A stretch of 64,000 bases of DNA from Sinomonas sp. ASV486 (GTDB lineage Bacteria; Actinomycetota; Actinomycetes; Actinomycetales; Micrococcaceae). Shown here piece by piece: positions 10,052 to 18,082 of this stretch. The notes under the pieces were generated by a model. It had not been told where the DNA came from, ran no database searches, and saw nothing but the letters and a program-made list of their open reading frames with translations. Position 1 is the stretch's first letter, and each line of letters opens with the position of its first letter. The position numbers and the translations under genes were made by a program. The stretch covers positions 62,001 to 126,000 of the forward strand of contig NZ_JAVFJK010000006.1 of the NCBI RefSeq assembly GCF_030908215.1, read 5' to 3'.

Positions 10052-12555
10052 CCGGGATCAAGTCGCTGGTTTCGGCGCTGAAGGCGGCTCTCCGCGGCGC
10101 CCGGAGGGTTCCGTTCACCGTTGGCGTCATCGCGACCCTCTGGATCACGGGGATCGCCACGGGCAGCATCCTCTCCGGTCCCAGCCCTGCCGTCCTCGAC
10201 ATCGTCGGTGGCGACCTCGGGTCGCTGCGCTCGGGCCAGTGGTGGGCCGCGCTGACGTCCATCTTCTTCGTTACGAACCCCCTCGCCTACGTCGCTGCGA
10301 CGGTCGTGGTCGGCACGCTCGTGCCGGTGGCCGAGACGGCCTACGGCTCCCTCAAGGCCGCGGCGCTGTTCTTCCTCGGGGACTTTGCCACGGTCATGGT
10401 GTTCTTCACCGTGACCCAGCTCGCCCGCATCGGCGGCGACGGCTGGCTCGGGTCGATGGTCGAGGACCCTGTCCTCGGCCCGTACCCGGCCGCGGTCTTC
10501 ACCGCCATGGCAGCGAGTCCCTCGCTCGGCGTCCTCTGGCGGAGGCGCCTGCACACCGCAGTGATCGGCATCGCCGCGATGCTCACGCTGTATGTGGGGC
10601 ACTCGGAGACCGTCCTCGGGCTCATGGGAGCCCTGCTCGGAATCGTTGCGTCGTGGTGGTCCACGCGCCGGCGCCAGGACGCCCATGTTGTGGTGCCGTC
10701 TGTCCGAGAGCGCCGCAACATCCTCGTCGTCATTGTCACGCTTGCAGCGGTGGGCCCTGTCCTCACGGCTCTCACCCGCAGTCCTTCGGGGCCGTTGGCG
10801 CTCGTGAGGGACATGGTGCTGAACCCCCTGCCGGTGCTGACCCAGCTGCAGCAGGACTGCGGGGGCACCGTTGATCCCGCATGCCTCCAGGCGGCCCAAC
10901 CGACCTTCCTCTCGCCCGAGGGATACCTGACCTCCCTCGTGCCCATGGCCATCCTCCTTGTCTGCGCCGAGGGCCTGCGGCGCGGCCGCATTATTGCACT
11001 GCGGCTGGCCATCGCGGTACAGCTGGCAGTCGGCACCCTCGCGGTCGGCTACCTTGCCCTGTTCCTGAGGGTGCGCGCCTCGCCGGGGCGGCCCCGCTTC
11101 TCGGCCCTGGCCTCGGGATTCGCCCACATCCTGCCCATCGCCCTCACGGCGATAGCGCTCATCGTGGTGCTCTGGCTCAACCGCGACCTGTTCCCGGTCC
11201 AGACCGCCCGGGGCATGCGACGTCGCCTGGGCGCGGTCGCCGCCGTGGTGGCTGGCGGCCTCGTCCTCGCCTACACCCTCCTGTGGTGGCAGAGCGGGGG
11301 CCTGGGGCGCCGTGATTCGGTCTGGGGCCTCGTGGGAGAGCTCGTCCGGCAGTACCTCCCCTCGCCGATTCCCAGAAGCTACGAGACGCTCTTCAGGAAC
11401 CGCAGCGAAGCGGAGCTCTGGCTCTTCACGCACAGCGGACTCATCGTGTGGCTCGTGGGACTCGTGCTCGTCGCCGTCGTCGTGCTCCGTGGGCGTCAGT
11501 CGCTCGGCGCGCGCGATGACAGCCTGCATCTCGCCCGCAGTCTCGTGCGCAAGGGAGGGGGAACGCTCTCATGGATGACCCTGTGGCCCCCAAACCAGTT
11601 CTGGTTCGACGATCATGCGACGGCGGGCCTCGCCTTCCAGCTGCACGGAAGGGTCGCCCTCTCGGTGGCGGGACCGATCGGTGCCCCGGGCCGCGGGCCA
11701 GCCGCGGTGGTGGAGTTCATCGGACATTGCGCACGCAATGCGCTCGTGCCCTGCTTCTATTCGCTCTCAGCCGACCTGTGGCCGGTCCTGCGCTCGAGAG
11801 GCTTCCACCGGGTCGAGGTGGCGCAGGAGACGAGGCTGAGGGTCCGGGAGCTGGAGTTCGTCGGCAAGGAGTGGCAGAACGTCCGCACTGCGGTCAACAA
11901 GGCTGGCAAGCTCGGGGTCCGCGCCGTGTGGACGAGGTACCACCAGCTGTCGCCCGCGCAGCGCCAGCAGCTGAGCGCGCTCTCCGAGGAATGGTCCGCT
12001 CAGAAGGCCCTGCCGGACATGGGCTTCACCCTGGGAGGGGTCGATGAGCTCAATGACCCCGAAGTCCTCCTGTGCCTTGCCTCCGACGAGCAGGGAAGGA
12101 TCCGCGGTGTGACGAGCTGGCTGCCCGTGTTCGAGGATTCCCGCGTGGTGGGCTGGACCCTCGACTTCATGAGGCGCGGCCCGGACTCCTTCCCGGGAGT
12201 CATGGAGTTCCTCATCGCGTCGGCCGTGACCGAACTGCGTAGCAGCGTTGACTGGATCTCACTGTCGGGGTCTCCGCTCGCGGCCGATCCGACGGGTGAG
12301 CGCGCCGAGGTGGACGCCGGCGACGAACTCCTCTCGCGGCTCCTGAACGCTGTGGGGCACGCCCTTGAGCCCGTCTACGGCTTCCGCTCCCTCGCAAAGT
12401 TCAAGTCGCGGTTCCAGCCCGAATACCATGCGCTCTACATGTACTATCAGGATCCTCTCCAGCTGCCCGCCATCGGACAGGCACTGGCCCAGGCCTATCT
12501 GCCGGGCCTGACGATGAGGCACCGCATGCGGATCCTGCGCCAGATTGTCAGTTAG
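10048..12555 (+). CDS. Rhomboid-like membrane domain fused to DUF2156 (MprF-type aminoacyltransferase-like) protein
   Basis: An 835-residue protein starting at GTG 10048 inside the esterase stop. Residues about 20-210 look rhomboid-like: GQWWAALTS, an AETAYGS glutamate segment and GHSETVLGLMGALLG (the His...GxxxG helix), but the GxSG serine motif is replaced by GPYP, so it is probably not a protease. More helices follow to about 490. The C-terminal 330 residues form a DUF2156/GNAT-like domain (WPPNQFWFDDHATAGLAFQ, EFLIASAV), the fold that transfers amino acids from tRNA to phosphatidylglycerol in MprF/LysX. It probably modifies a membrane lipid; which amino acid, and whether there is flippase activity, cannot be told. 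Confidence 0.75.
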   Translation: MTGIKSLVSALKAALRGARRVPFTVGVIATLWITGIATGSILSGPSPAVLDIVGGDLGSLRSGQWWAALTSIFFVTNPLAYVAATVVVGTLVPVAETAYGSLKAAALFFLGDFATVMVFFTVTQLARIGGDGWLGSMVEDPVLGPYPAAVFTAMAASPSLGVLWRRRLHTAVIGIAAMLTLYVGHSETVLGLMGALLGIVASWWSTRRRQDAHVVVPSVRERRNILVVIVTLAAVGPVLTALTRSPSGPLALVRDMVLNPLPVLTQLQQDCGGTVDPACLQAAQPTFLSPEGYLTSLVPMAILLVCAEGLRRGRIIALRLAIAVQLAVGTLAVGYLALFLRVRASPGRPRFSALASGFAHILPIALTAIALIVVLWLNRDLFPVQTARGMRRRLGAVAAVVAGGLVLAYTLLWWQSGGLGRRDSVWGLVGELVRQYLPSPIPRSYETLFRNRSEAELWLFTHSGLIVWLVGLVLVAVVVLRGRQSLGARDDSLHLARSLVRKGGGTLSWMTLWPPNQFWFDDHATAGLAFQLHGRVALSVAGPIGAPGRGPAAVVEFIGHCARNALVPCFYSLSADLWPVLRSRGFHRVEVAQETRLRVRELEFVGKEWQNVRTAVNKAGKLGVRAVWTRYHQLSPAQRQQLSALSEEWSAQKALPDMGFTLGGVDELNDPEVLLCLASDEQGRIRGVTSWLPVFEDSRVVGWTLDFMRRGPDSFPGVMEFLIASAVTELRSSVDWISLSGSPLAADPTGERAEVDAGDELLSRLLNAVGHALEPVYGFRSLAKFKSRFQPEYHALYMYYQDPLQLPAIGQALAQAYLPGLTMRHRMRILRQIVS

Positions 12556-12616
12556 CACGGATTGCCGGAAGGCGCGACAATTCGGCACCGCAGATGATTC
12601 TTTACATTTCAAGTAA

Positions 12617-12661
12617 AAAATGAAGGAAAAAAGAGGGGCTCCGGTTCTCCGGAGCCCCTCT
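12617..12661 (-). terminator. Intrinsic terminator of the cold-shock gene
   Basis: A perfect 13-bp stem (12632-12644 with 12649-12661) and TTCT loop lies just after the csp stop. Read on the minus strand it is followed by a T-rich stretch (complement of 12617-12632), the textbook Rho-independent form. It also stops readthrough from the convergent DUF2156 gene. Confidence 0.93.
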
Positions 12662-12690
12662 AGCGGCTCTAGGCCGATTCAGTCAGTCGC

Positions 12691-12894
12691 TCAGAGAGCG
12701 ATGACCCCCGTGGCCTGAGGCCCCTTGGCGCCCTGACCGATCTCAAACTCGACACGCTGGTTCTCTTCCAGCGTGCGGAAGCCGTTCGACTTGATCTCCG
12801 AGTAGTGGACGAAGACGTCCGACTGGGCGTCATCTGGAGTGATGAAGCCGAAGCCCTTCTCGGCGTTGAACCACTTAACGGTTCCCTGTGCCAT
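12691..12894 (-). CDS. Cold-shock protein, CspA family
   Basis: A 67-residue single cold-shock domain, an RNA chaperone that melts mRNA structure. Both RNA-binding motifs are present: KGFGFI (RNP1) and VFVHY (RNP2), with the family start [13 protein letters not shown] 12894 is used because the conserved domain begins there and AGGA-type sequences lie 6-12 nt upstream; an in-frame extension to 13059 would add residues unlike any Csp. It is monocistronic, with a strong terminator and a long AT-richer leader upstream, as expected for post-transcriptional cold regulation. Confidence 0.96.
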   Translation of the reverse strand: MAQGTVKWFNAEKGFGFITPDDAQSDVFVHYSEIKSNGFRTLEENQRVEFEIGQGAKGPQATGVIAL

Positions 12895-13060
12895 GTCCTG
12901 CGTTCTCCTGTGGATTGCTACCAGACGCCGACACTTATGTGCCGGCCGAGTTACTCCGCGGGAGACCCGGCCGGCCGGGAACTCCACGCTCGCAACGGTC
13001 TTGCGAGCATGCATTGCATGAAAAACATTGCTACCTACATCAAGACTGCTCTTAGCCAAT
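12895..13060 (-). promoter_or_regulatory. Probable long 5' leader and promoter region of the cold-shock gene
   Basis: About 150 nt upstream of the csp start contain no gene and are clearly less GC-rich than the surroundings near 13010-13060. A TTGGCT...TAGGTA pair with 16-bp spacing can be read on the minus strand near 13060-13035. Cold-shock genes commonly have long structured leaders that favour translation in the cold. The remaining stretch to 13214 (end of nagA) shows nothing else. Promoter position is inferred, not certain. Confidence 0.4.
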
Positions 13061-13214
13061 CACGCTCTGCAGGTATGGTCAACGGCATCGACAGACTTTG
13101 TTCTCAAAGGTCTGGAGAAATACAGGAGAACGCCAAGAGAACGGATTCGACGGCGGTCCTCCCGGTTGCCGAATGGCATTCCGGGGCGCTCTGCTCTCGG
13201 CGTTGAGCCCAGGC

Positions 13215-14453
13215 CTAGGCCGAAGGGAGGAGCCTGCCAGCACGCACGACGGCTACAAGCCTCAGGTCCGCGTCCGTCGCCACGATGTCGGCCCGGAGCC
13301 CGCGGCGGAGGCTGCCGAACTCGTCCGAACGGCCGAGCACTCCGGCTGGAACCGCGGTGGCGGAGACAACGGCCTCGGCCAAGGGCACTCCCGCGGCGGT
13401 CGTGCGTGCCACGACGTCCAGGAGCGTCGCCGTCCCTCCCGCGATCGAACCCGTCGCGTCCAGTGTTGCCACCCCGCCGGCCACCGTTACGGGGGAGCGG
13501 CCGAGCATGTAGTGGCCGTCGCTGAGCCCAGCCGCCGCCATCGAGTCGGTTACGAGGGCAATGTTCCCGAAGCCCACGAGTTCGAACACGGTGCGCACCG
13601 TGGCAGGTGCCAGGTGGACGCCGTCGGCCACGAGTTCGATCACGGCCATCCCGGCTGCTGCCGCGCGCAGGCACGCGGCCACGGGGCCGGGGGAGCGGTG
13701 GTGCAGCGGAGGCATGCCATTGAAGAGGTGGGTCACCGTGGGAATTCCCTCGGCGCCGTCGAATCCCGCCGCGGCGAGCCCGTCCCGTGCCCGCTCGAGC
13801 GAGGCCTCGGCCGTCGCATCGTCGCAGTCGGTGTGGCCGAGGGAGGGGGTCACGCCATGGGCAGTCAGCAGGTCGACGAGGTCCGATGCCCCTGGAAGTT
13901 CGGGCGCGTAGGTCATGGTGGCCAGCGTGCCTTCCGCGGCCTCGATGAGCTCCATCGCGAAGTCCACGTCGGGCTCGAGGAGGAAGGCAGGGTTCTGGGC
14001 CCCGCAGCGCGTGTGCGAGAGGAAGGGCCCCTCCGCATGGACCCCGGCGACGAGGCCCTCGCCGTCGAGCTTGGAGAAGACGGCGACGCCGCGCAGCAAC
14101 TCGTCCTTCGACGCGGTGACGAGACTCGCGAGCAGCGTTGTGGTGCCTCGACGGTGGAGGAACGCCAGTCCACGGCGTGCTTCGTCCTCGTCGCTGCTGG
14201 GGAAGTCGACGCCGTCCGCGCCGTGGCAGTGGAGGTCCACGAGCCCCGGGAGGAGCCGTGCTCCCTCGGGGAGCGGCACTTCGGTGCCTCCGAACTCCGC
14301 AGAATCGAACTCGGCCGCCGGCCCCGCGTACTCGATCCGGTCGTCCTCGACGGCGACCAGCCCGTCGCCCAGCGTGACGCCGTCGCTCACGATCGTTCCA
14401 CGCAGGATCAGGCGGGCTGGAGCTTCCGGGGCGCGCGTCTCGGCGGAGGTCAT
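13215..14453 (-). CDS. nagA: N-acetylglucosamine-6-phosphate deacetylase
   Basis: Removes acetate from GlcNAc-6-P to give glucosamine-6-P, the step before NagB (encoded at 23.5 kb). The 412-residue amidohydrolase has, in order, GLVDLHCHGADGVDF, HAEGPFLS with the metal-binding glutamate, LGHTDCD, THLFNGMPPLHHR with metal and substrate histidines, and LVTDSMAAAG with the catalytic aspartate. The family length is about 380-410. A TAAGGT hexamer 6 nt before the ATG suggests a leaderless transcript. nagA and nagB are not adjacent here, unlike many bacteria. Confidence 0.95.
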   Translation of the reverse strand: MTSAETRAPEAPARLILRGTIVSDGVTLGDGLVAVEDDRIEYAGPAAEFDSAEFGGTEVPLPEGARLLPGLVDLHCHGADGVDFPSSDEDEARRGLAFLHRRGTTTLLASLVTASKDELLRGVAVFSKLDGEGLVAGVHAEGPFLSHTRCGAQNPAFLLEPDVDFAMELIEAAEGTLATMTYAPELPGASDLVDLLTAHGVTPSLGHTDCDDATAEASLERARDGLAAAGFDGAEGIPTVTHLFNGMPPLHHRSPGPVAACLRAAAAGMAVIELVADGVHLAPATVRTVFELVGFGNIALVTDSMAAAGLSDGHYMLGRSPVTVAGGVATLDATGSIAGGTATLLDVVARTTAAGVPLAEAVVSATAVPAGVLGRSDEFGSLRRGLRADIVATDADLRLVAVVRAGRLLPSA

Positions 14454-14459
14454 GGCACT

Positions 14460-14465
14460 ACCTTA
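14460..14465 (-). promoter_or_regulatory. -10 hexamer of nagA (leaderless type)
   Basis: TAAGGT on the minus strand, 6 nt upstream of the nagA ATG, which places transcription start at or next to the start codon. No -35 or ribosome binding site is seen. Confidence 0.55.
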
Positions 14466-14545
14466 GGCGAGTGCCGACGTCGTGCGTATGGGGCCGAGCA
14501 GGATCCCCATGCCGCAACAGTGTCCGCGGAAGGGGGCCCTGGGCC

Positions 14546-15241
14546 TCAGAAGAGGCGCGACTCGACGTCGTCGACCCCGCGCATCGCGTCGTAGTCGAGC
14601 GTGACGCAGTCGATGCCGCGGTCCTGGGCCAGCACCCGTGCCTGCGGCTTGATCTGTTGTGCGGCGAAGATGCCGCGCACCGGGGCCAGGCGCGGATCGC
14701 GGTTGAGAAGCTCGAGGTATCGGGTGAGCTGCTCCACGCCGTCGATGTCGCCGCGCCGCTTGAGCTCGATGGCCACCGTGGCCCCGGAGCTGTCACGGGC
14801 GAGGATGTCGACCGGACCGATCGCGGTGTAGTACTCGCGCCGGATGAGCGTGTAGCCGGCACCGAGTGTCTCGATCTGCTCCGCGAGGAGCCGCTGCAGA
14901 TCGGATTCGACGCCGTCCTTGATGAGGCCGGGATCGACGCCGAGCTCGTGGCTCGTGTCATGGAGCACTTCATGCAGGTTGACGATCAGCCGGTCGTCGG
15001 TCTTGGCGGACTGGACGGTCCACTGCTCGGCGACGCCGTCCTCGAGATCGGCCTCATCAGGCGAGAGAACGCGCAGGGTGGCCGGGGGGCTCATCCAGTT
15101 GAGCGGCTTGTACGATCCGCCGTCGGAGTGCACGAGCACCGAGCCGTCCGACTTGACCACGAGCAGCCGCGTGGCGAGGGGCAGGTGGGCCTTGAGCCGG
15201 CCCACATAGTCGACGGAGCATCGGGCAATGACGAGTCGCAC
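14546..15241 (-). CDS. nucS: Endonuclease NucS (non-canonical mismatch repair)
   Basis: Mismatch-specific endonuclease that replaces MutS/MutL in most Actinobacteria and cuts both strands at G-T, G-G and T-T mismatches. The 231-residue protein has the N-terminal DNA-binding half and the C-terminal PD-(D/E)XK nuclease with D145 in [10 protein letters not shown]159 and K161 in AIELKRR, and Q171. The C-terminus ends in ESRLF, like the short clamp-binding tail of the family. It starts at GTG 15241 with a TAGAGT hexamer 6 nt before it, so it is probably leaderless. The gene upstream is divergent. Confidence 0.95.
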   Translation of the reverse strand: MRLVIARCSVDYVGRLKAHLPLATRLLVVKSDGSVLVHSDGGSYKPLNWMSPPATLRVLSPDEADLEDGVAEQWTVQSAKTDDRLIVNLHEVLHDTSHELGVDPGLIKDGVESDLQRLLAEQIETLGAGYTLIRREYYTAIGPVDILARDSSGATVAIELKRRGDIDGVEQLTRYLELLNRDPRLAPVRGIFAAQQIKPQARVLAQDRGIDCVTLDYDAMRGVDDVESRLF

Positions 15242-15247
15242 CCGAGA

Positions 15248-15253
15248 ACTCTA
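15248..15253 (-). promoter_or_regulatory. -10 hexamer of nucS (leaderless type)
   Basis: TAGAGT on the minus strand with 6 nt to the GTG start of nucS; no ribosome binding site lies between them, so the transcript likely begins at the start codon. Confidence 0.55.
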
Positions 15254-15296
15254 CCGTGGGGCGTGCCTGGCCGAGGCGCCGCGGTTCGCGAGACGG

Positions 15297-15302
15297 CAGA
15301 AT
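15297..15302 (+). promoter_or_regulatory. Weak -10 hexamer of the small Cys/His protein gene
   Basis: CAGAAT with 6 nt to ATG 15309. It departs from TANNNT at the first base but keeps the A at position 2 and the T at position 6, in the same spacing as the other leaderless-type promoters in the window. Confidence 0.35.
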
Positions 15303-15308
15303 GGACGC

Positions 15309-15653
15309 ATGCCTCGCTCGAACCGACCCCGACGCCGACCGGACCCCCCGCGGAGCGAGCGCGCGGCGTCGGATGCCCGCGAGGATCTCGACGACTTCAA
15401 CCCCGAACGTGTGCTGGCGGGGTTCGCTCGCCTCGAATCGGCGCCCGACGGCGAGTGGCGCGTGCGCCAGGTCACCACGCGGAACGCGGCCAAGGTCTAC
15501 ACGTGCCCCGGGTGCTCGCGCGCCATTCCGCCCGGGACGGCGCATCTGGTCGTGTGGGCCGATGACAACCTATTCGGCGAGGAGGCGGGAATCGCCGAAC
15601 GCCGCCACTGGCACACCCACTGCTGGCGAACCCGCACCTTCCGCTACCGCTAG
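15309..15653 (+). CDS. Small Cys/His (zinc-ribbon-like) protein of unknown function
   Basis: A 114-residue protein with a basic, Pro/Arg-rich N-terminus (about residues 1-25) and a C-terminal cysteine/histidine cluster: CPGC at about 62-65 and WHTHCWR near the end, a CxxC...HxxC arrangement likely to bind zinc. Such small proteins next to nucS are conserved in Micrococcaceae and are sometimes labelled ATP/GTP-binding without evidence. ATG 15309 is preferred to upstream in-frame starts because they would overlap the divergent nucS gene. DNA or RNA binding is possible but unproven. Confidence 0.7.
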   Translation: MPRSNRPRRRPDPPRSERAASDAREDLDDFNPERVLAGFARLESAPDGEWRVRQVTTRNAAKVYTCPGCSRAIPPGTAHLVVWADDNLFGEEAGIAERRHWHTHCWRTRTFRYR

Positions 15654-15671
15654 GGGCACGACGGCGCCCCT
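15652..15671 (+). terminator. Weak hairpin after the small Cys/His gene
   Basis: AGGGGC and GCCCCT flank an 8-nt loop directly at the stop codon. The stem is short and no T-tract follows, so termination here is uncertain. The loop carries the ACGACGGC core also seen in stronger hairpins elsewhere in the window. Confidence 0.3.
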
Positions 15672-15730
15672 CAGGCCGGGTGGGCGGCCTGCGGTCCCGC
15701 TGGATTCGATCGCGGTCCGGCTGGTTTCGA

Positions 15731-15736
15731 TACTGT
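15731..15736 (+). promoter_or_regulatory. -10 hexamer of the alpha/beta hydrolase gene
   Basis: TACTGT with 7 nt to ATG 15744. It supports ATG 15744 over the in-frame GTG at 15735, which lies inside the hexamer. Confidence 0.5.
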
Positions 15737-15743
15737 GGGGCGC

Positions 15744-16532
15744 ATGAGCTTCGACCCCGCCTCGTATGCGTTCACCAGTTCCGACGCCCCCCTGCCGATC
15801 CGTGCCAACACGGTGCTGCCGGCGCGCCGCGAGAACGTCGAACTGCACACCGAGGACGGGCTCACGCTGGTGGGCGAGCTTGCGCTGCCCGAGGACCGGG
15901 ACCCGATTGCGACACTGGTGACGTTGCATCCGCTGCCCACCCATGGCGGTTTCATGGACTCGCACGTCTTCCGCAAGGCATCGTTCAGGCTGCCGGCGCT
16001 CGCCGGGATCGCCGTCCTGCGGTTCAATACCCGCGGCACGTCGAGCCCGCGGGGCACGAGCGGGGGACGGTTCGAGGAGGGCGTCGGGGAGCGCGCCGAC
16101 GCCGAGGCCGCCGTGCGCTTCGCGGCCGATCGGGGCCTGCCTCACCGCTGGCTTGTGGGCTGGTCCTTCGGGACTGAGCTCGTCCTGAAGTACGGCGCCA
16201 CCACGCCGATCGGGGATCAGATCGACGGCGCGGTCCTCCTCTCGCCGCCCCTGCACCGGGCGGTCGACGCCGACCTCGATGCCTGGGCTGCCTTCGGCCA
16301 GCCGCTCACCGCTCTCGTGCCGGAATTCGACGACTACCTGCGCCCGGCAGAGGCAGGGGACCGTTTTGCGCGCGTTCCGCAGACACGTGTGATCGGCATC
16401 GACGGCGGCAAGCACCTGTGGGTCGGTGAGAAGTTCGTGCAGCGGGCCCTGAATGAGGTTGTCTCCGCCGTCACGGGCACTGCGGTCGAGCTCCCGACGA
16501 CGTGGGTCGGCCCCGCGGCGACAGCGGGCTGA
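15744..16532 (+). CDS. Alpha/beta hydrolase
   Basis: A 262-residue cytoplasmic hydrolase. The nucleophile elbow is GWSFGTE; an RFNTRGTSSPRG segment and a late acid/His region (GIDGGKHLWVG) complete the fold. The LHPLPTHGG segment, where the oxyanion HG is expected, matches the dienelactone-hydrolase-like proteins of actinobacteria. The substrate is unknown. The neighbour downstream is convergent (AI-2E exporter) with a 42-nt gap. Confidence 0.75.
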   Translation: MSFDPASYAFTSSDAPLPIRANTVLPARRENVELHTEDGLTLVGELALPEDRDPIATLVTLHPLPTHGGFMDSHVFRKASFRLPALAGIAVLRFNTRGTSSPRGTSGGRFEEGVGERADAEAAVRFAADRGLPHRWLVGWSFGTELVLKYGATTPIGDQIDGAVLLSPPLHRAVDADLDAWAAFGQPLTALVPEFDDYLRPAEAGDRFARVPQTRVIGIDGGKHLWVGEKFVQRALNEVVSAVTGTAVELPTTWVGPAATAG

Positions 16533-16574
16533 CACCGGGGGCGTCGGCCTCGCTCGGCGTTATAGCAGACGAGG

Positions 16575-17891
16575 TCAGCGCCGGTCCTGGCGCGTGATGA
16601 AGACCTCGCGGATCAGGAGCATGACCGAGGCCGCGGTGGGGATGGCGATGAGCGCGCCGAGGACGCCAAGGAGGCTGCCGCCGGCAATCACCGAGATGAC
16701 GGCGACTGGTCCAGGGACGGCCACGGCGCGCTGCATGATGCGCGGCGACACGAAGTAGGCCTCGAACTGCAGGTAGCCGAAGTAGGCGATGGCCATGATG
16801 AGGCCTGTCTGCCATCCGCCCGTGAGCGCGACGAGCGAGATGATGACGCCGGCCACGACCCCGCCCACGAGCGGAATGAACGCGAGGAAGCCGACCACGA
16901 ACGCGAGCAGCGCGGCGAACGGCACATTCAGGATGGTCATGACGATGAATGCGAACCCCGCGTTGATCACGGCGACGCACACCTGGCCGATCACGTAGTT
17001 GCCGACCGAGCGCGTGATCTCCTCGCTCAGCGCCTCGACCCGACGACGGCGCGAGCGGGGCGCGAGCCGGTACGCCCACACCTTCATGGCCGGCATCGCC
17101 GAGAGGAAGTACAGACTGAGCACCACGACGACGAGGACGCCGAACAGCGAATTGGCGATCGTCGACCCGACGCCGAGGACGCCGCCGAAGAGGTTCGTGA
17201 CCGTGGTGGAGTCCTGCCCGAGCTTCTGCAGTTCCTCGGTGATGCGGTTCTTGATGCCGAATTGCTCGTCGATACTGCGGTAGAAGTCGGAGCCCAGGAA
17301 GTCCTGGATCCACGTCGGGACGTTGTTCACGAGCTGGGTGATCTGGTCCACCATGGTGGGAATGAGCGTGCCGAAGAATGCGCCGAGAACGGCAAGGAGC
17401 GCGACGATCGTCACGGAAATCCCGAGCGCGCGCGGGACGCGATGCGACTCGAGCCAGCGGACCACCGGATCGAGGCCCAGCGCGATGAAGAGGGCCGCGA
17501 GGATCCACAGGAGGAGCTGGGTCGTGTGGGCCGCGATGTAGTAGAGGGCAAGGGCGATCCCGACGCCGACAGTGCCCATGAGTCCGACGTAGATCGGATT
17601 GCCCTTGGAAACGCGGGGCCCTGGCTCGCCGAGGTCGGTACCGCCGTCTTCGGCGTCGTTGCCATCGTCTTCGTTGGCTTCCCGCAGCGGCGGCATCTCG
17701 AAGCGGACCCGCGGCTGGGCGCCCGGAATCGGGGTCCGGAGCCGATGGGCGATGTCCTGTGCGAAGCCGAGCACTCCATGGTGCGCCTTGCGCTGGCCGC
17801 CGCCGAGCACCGGCTGTTCGACAGCGGGGTTGGCCCCCGACGCCGCGGGAGACTCCGGCTCGATGGGTCCGGCTGTGTGGTTCTCTCCCAC
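16575..17891 (-). CDS. AI-2E family transporter (TqsA/PerM-like)
   Basis: A 438-residue polytopic protein: a hydrophilic N-terminus of about 95 residues rich in Pro/Glu/Asp, then about eight membrane helices with the family pattern, including an early GLDPVVRWLE segment, a large middle loop with TWIQDFLGSD, and the C-terminal GGSLLGVLGALIAIPTAA. Family members export autoinducer-2 or other small molecules, or act as antiporters, so the substrate is not assigned. Translation starts at GTG 17891 with AGAAGG about 8 nt upstream. The long acidic N-terminus is unusual in length but common in Micrococcaceae. Confidence 0.85.
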   Translation of the reverse strand: MGENHTAGPIEPESPAASGANPAVEQPVLGGGQRKAHHGVLGFAQDIAHRLRTPIPGAQPRVRFEMPPLREANEDDGNDAEDGGTDLGEPGPRVSKGNPIYVGLMGTVGVGIALALYYIAAHTTQLLLWILAALFIALGLDPVVRWLESHRVPRALGISVTIVALLAVLGAFFGTLIPTMVDQITQLVNNVPTWIQDFLGSDFYRSIDEQFGIKNRITEELQKLGQDSTTVTNLFGGVLGVGSTIANSLFGVLVVVVLSLYFLSAMPAMKVWAYRLAPRSRRRRVEALSEEITRSVGNYVIGQVCVAVINAGFAFIVMTILNVPFAALLAFVVGFLAFIPLVGGVVAGVIISLVALTGGWQTGLIMAIAYFGYLQFEAYFVSPRIMQRAVAVPGPVAVISVIAGGSLLGVLGALIAIPTAASVMLLIREVFITRQDRR

Positions 17892-18082
17892 GCGTCTCGC
17901 CTTCTGCTCGTCAGGGGTCCGGCGGAGGGCGCGTTCCGCTACGCGTCATGCTGCCTGCGGCGTGGCACGGCGCAGGCCCCCGGACCTTACGCGCACAGGC
18001 TACCAGCCGGTCCGATGCGACTCGATGATCACGATTTGGTTACCATGGAGGGGTTCCCTTCCCCCGACGTGAGGTTATTTCT

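Noticed and set aside
9331-11529. Long minus-strand open frame (over 700 codons) opposite the esterase and DUF2156 genes
   Set aside because: It is the high-GC mirror of two well-supported genes, has Arg/His/Glu-rich composition without any domain, and crosses gene borders.
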